From contig JAKBKR010000114.1 of NCBI GenBank assembly GCA_021832495.1, positions 1 to 6,710 on the forward strand: a DNA stretch of 6,710 nucleotides, written 5' to 3'. The position numbers and the translations under genes were made by a program. Below are positions 6,370 to 6,710 of this stretch, one piece after another. This stretch comes from a bacterium (GTDB lineage Archaea > Thermoplasmatota > Thermoplasmata > Lutacidiplasmatales > UBA184). The notes under the pieces are model-generated. The model saw nothing but the letters and a program-made list of their open reading frames with translations, was not told the origin of the DNA and made no database searches. How positions within the stretch are numbered: position 1 is the first letter of the stretch; each line of letters starts with the position of its first letter.

Positions 6370-6710
6370 TCAGGGAGTATCTGATGTCGGCCTTCGCTCG
6401 CGCCCCGGAGCGACGCCCAGATAATGCTCGACCCTCGCCCGACCCACTCCGTTGGATGCAATGATCAAGGCATAATCCCCGACGTTCACCAATGTCGCGG
6501 CTGGCGGTGCAACGGCCACTTGGAAGCGAGAGCGGTCCGCATTGGTGACCGGCTTTGCGATGCCGAGGAGAACCGAATCACAGTGTCTTTGCACGAGGGA
6601 GATGGCCTCGCCAAACGGCTTGCCGACGAGCGGGGAACCCGCCCGCAACTCGTACTCGTCGAACGCCACTCCGTTTCCGCGGTTGGTTATCTCGTCAAAC
6701 GTGATCGCCA
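6370..6710 (-). CDS. C-terminal part of a TrkA-C (RCK-C) domain protein, probably potassium channel or transport regulator
   Basis: The frame is open to the right edge, so the N-terminus is missing; 113 codons plus two bases are visible including the stop. The visible part matches the RCK-C/TrkA-C ligand-binding fold that follows a Rossmann RCK-N domain in K+ channels of the MthK type and in TrkA/KtrA regulators. Signatures are YELRAGSPLVGKPFGEA, then a strand-turn region (DSVLLGIAKP), then APPAATLVNVGDYALIIAS, the usual 'pattern ending in GD' before the last strand. The segment AITFDEIT upstream of it resembles the linker from the preceding domain. A GTG at 6669 could act as a start but would leave an isolated RCK-C domain, and the reading frame continues past it in protein-like sequence, so I treat it as internal. 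Whether the missing part has channel helices cannot be seen. It is convergent with the gene ending at 6299. Confidence 0.72.
   Translation of the reverse strand, partial: AITFDEITNRGNGVAFDEYELRAGSPLVGKPFGEAISLVQRHCDSVLLGIAKPVTNADRSRFQVAVAPPAATLVNVGDYALIIASNGVGRARVEHYLGVAPGRERRPTSDTP

Noticed and set aside
1..6710. Defence system, mobile element or CRISPR array.
   Set aside because: No transposase, integrase, nuclease, Cas-like gene, direct repeat array or terminal inverted repeats are seen; gene style is uniform across the window.

Overview
The window looks like a GC-rich euryarchaeal chromosome segment. It carries an archaeal/eukaryal-type tRNA m1G37 methyltransferase (Trm5, not bacterial TrmD), an archaeal-type cofactor-independent phosphoglycerate mutase, and TATA boxes placed so that transcripts would start at or almost at the start codon. 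A member of the Thermoplasmatota is my best guess. That guess is an inference from gene content and style; no marker in the window proves it.

Layout. The left two thirds (1-4610, minus strand, read right to left) is a tightly packed set of three genes: apgM, then trm5, then ppsA. apgM and trm5 share an ATGA overlap, and trm5 and ppsA overlap by 14 bases. ppsA runs off the left edge about 25-40 codons before its expected end. A 161-base divergent intergenic region (4611-4771) holds one candidate promoter for each direction. On the plus strand follow an uncharacterised four-helix membrane protein with a sequon-rich outer domain and a cytoplasmic zinc ribbon (4772-5854), and a 139-residue soluble protein of unknown function (5880-6299). 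The promoter of the second gene lies on the last codons and stop of the first. A 70-base convergent gap (6300-6369) has no clear terminator. It is followed by the C-terminal end of a minus-strand protein with a TrkA-C (RCK-C) regulatory domain, cut by the right edge.

How the genes fit together. ApgM interconverts 3- and 2-phosphoglycerate, and PpsA makes phosphoenolpyruvate from pyruvate, so the operon covers two steps on either side of enolase in gluconeogenesis. Trm5 between them ties a tRNA modification gene that protects the reading frame to central carbon metabolism by co-transcription. The plus-strand pair has no assignable function.

I see no mobile element, CRISPR array, RNA gene or defence cassette. 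The most open questions are the two uncharacterised plus-strand genes and their apparently leaderless promoters.
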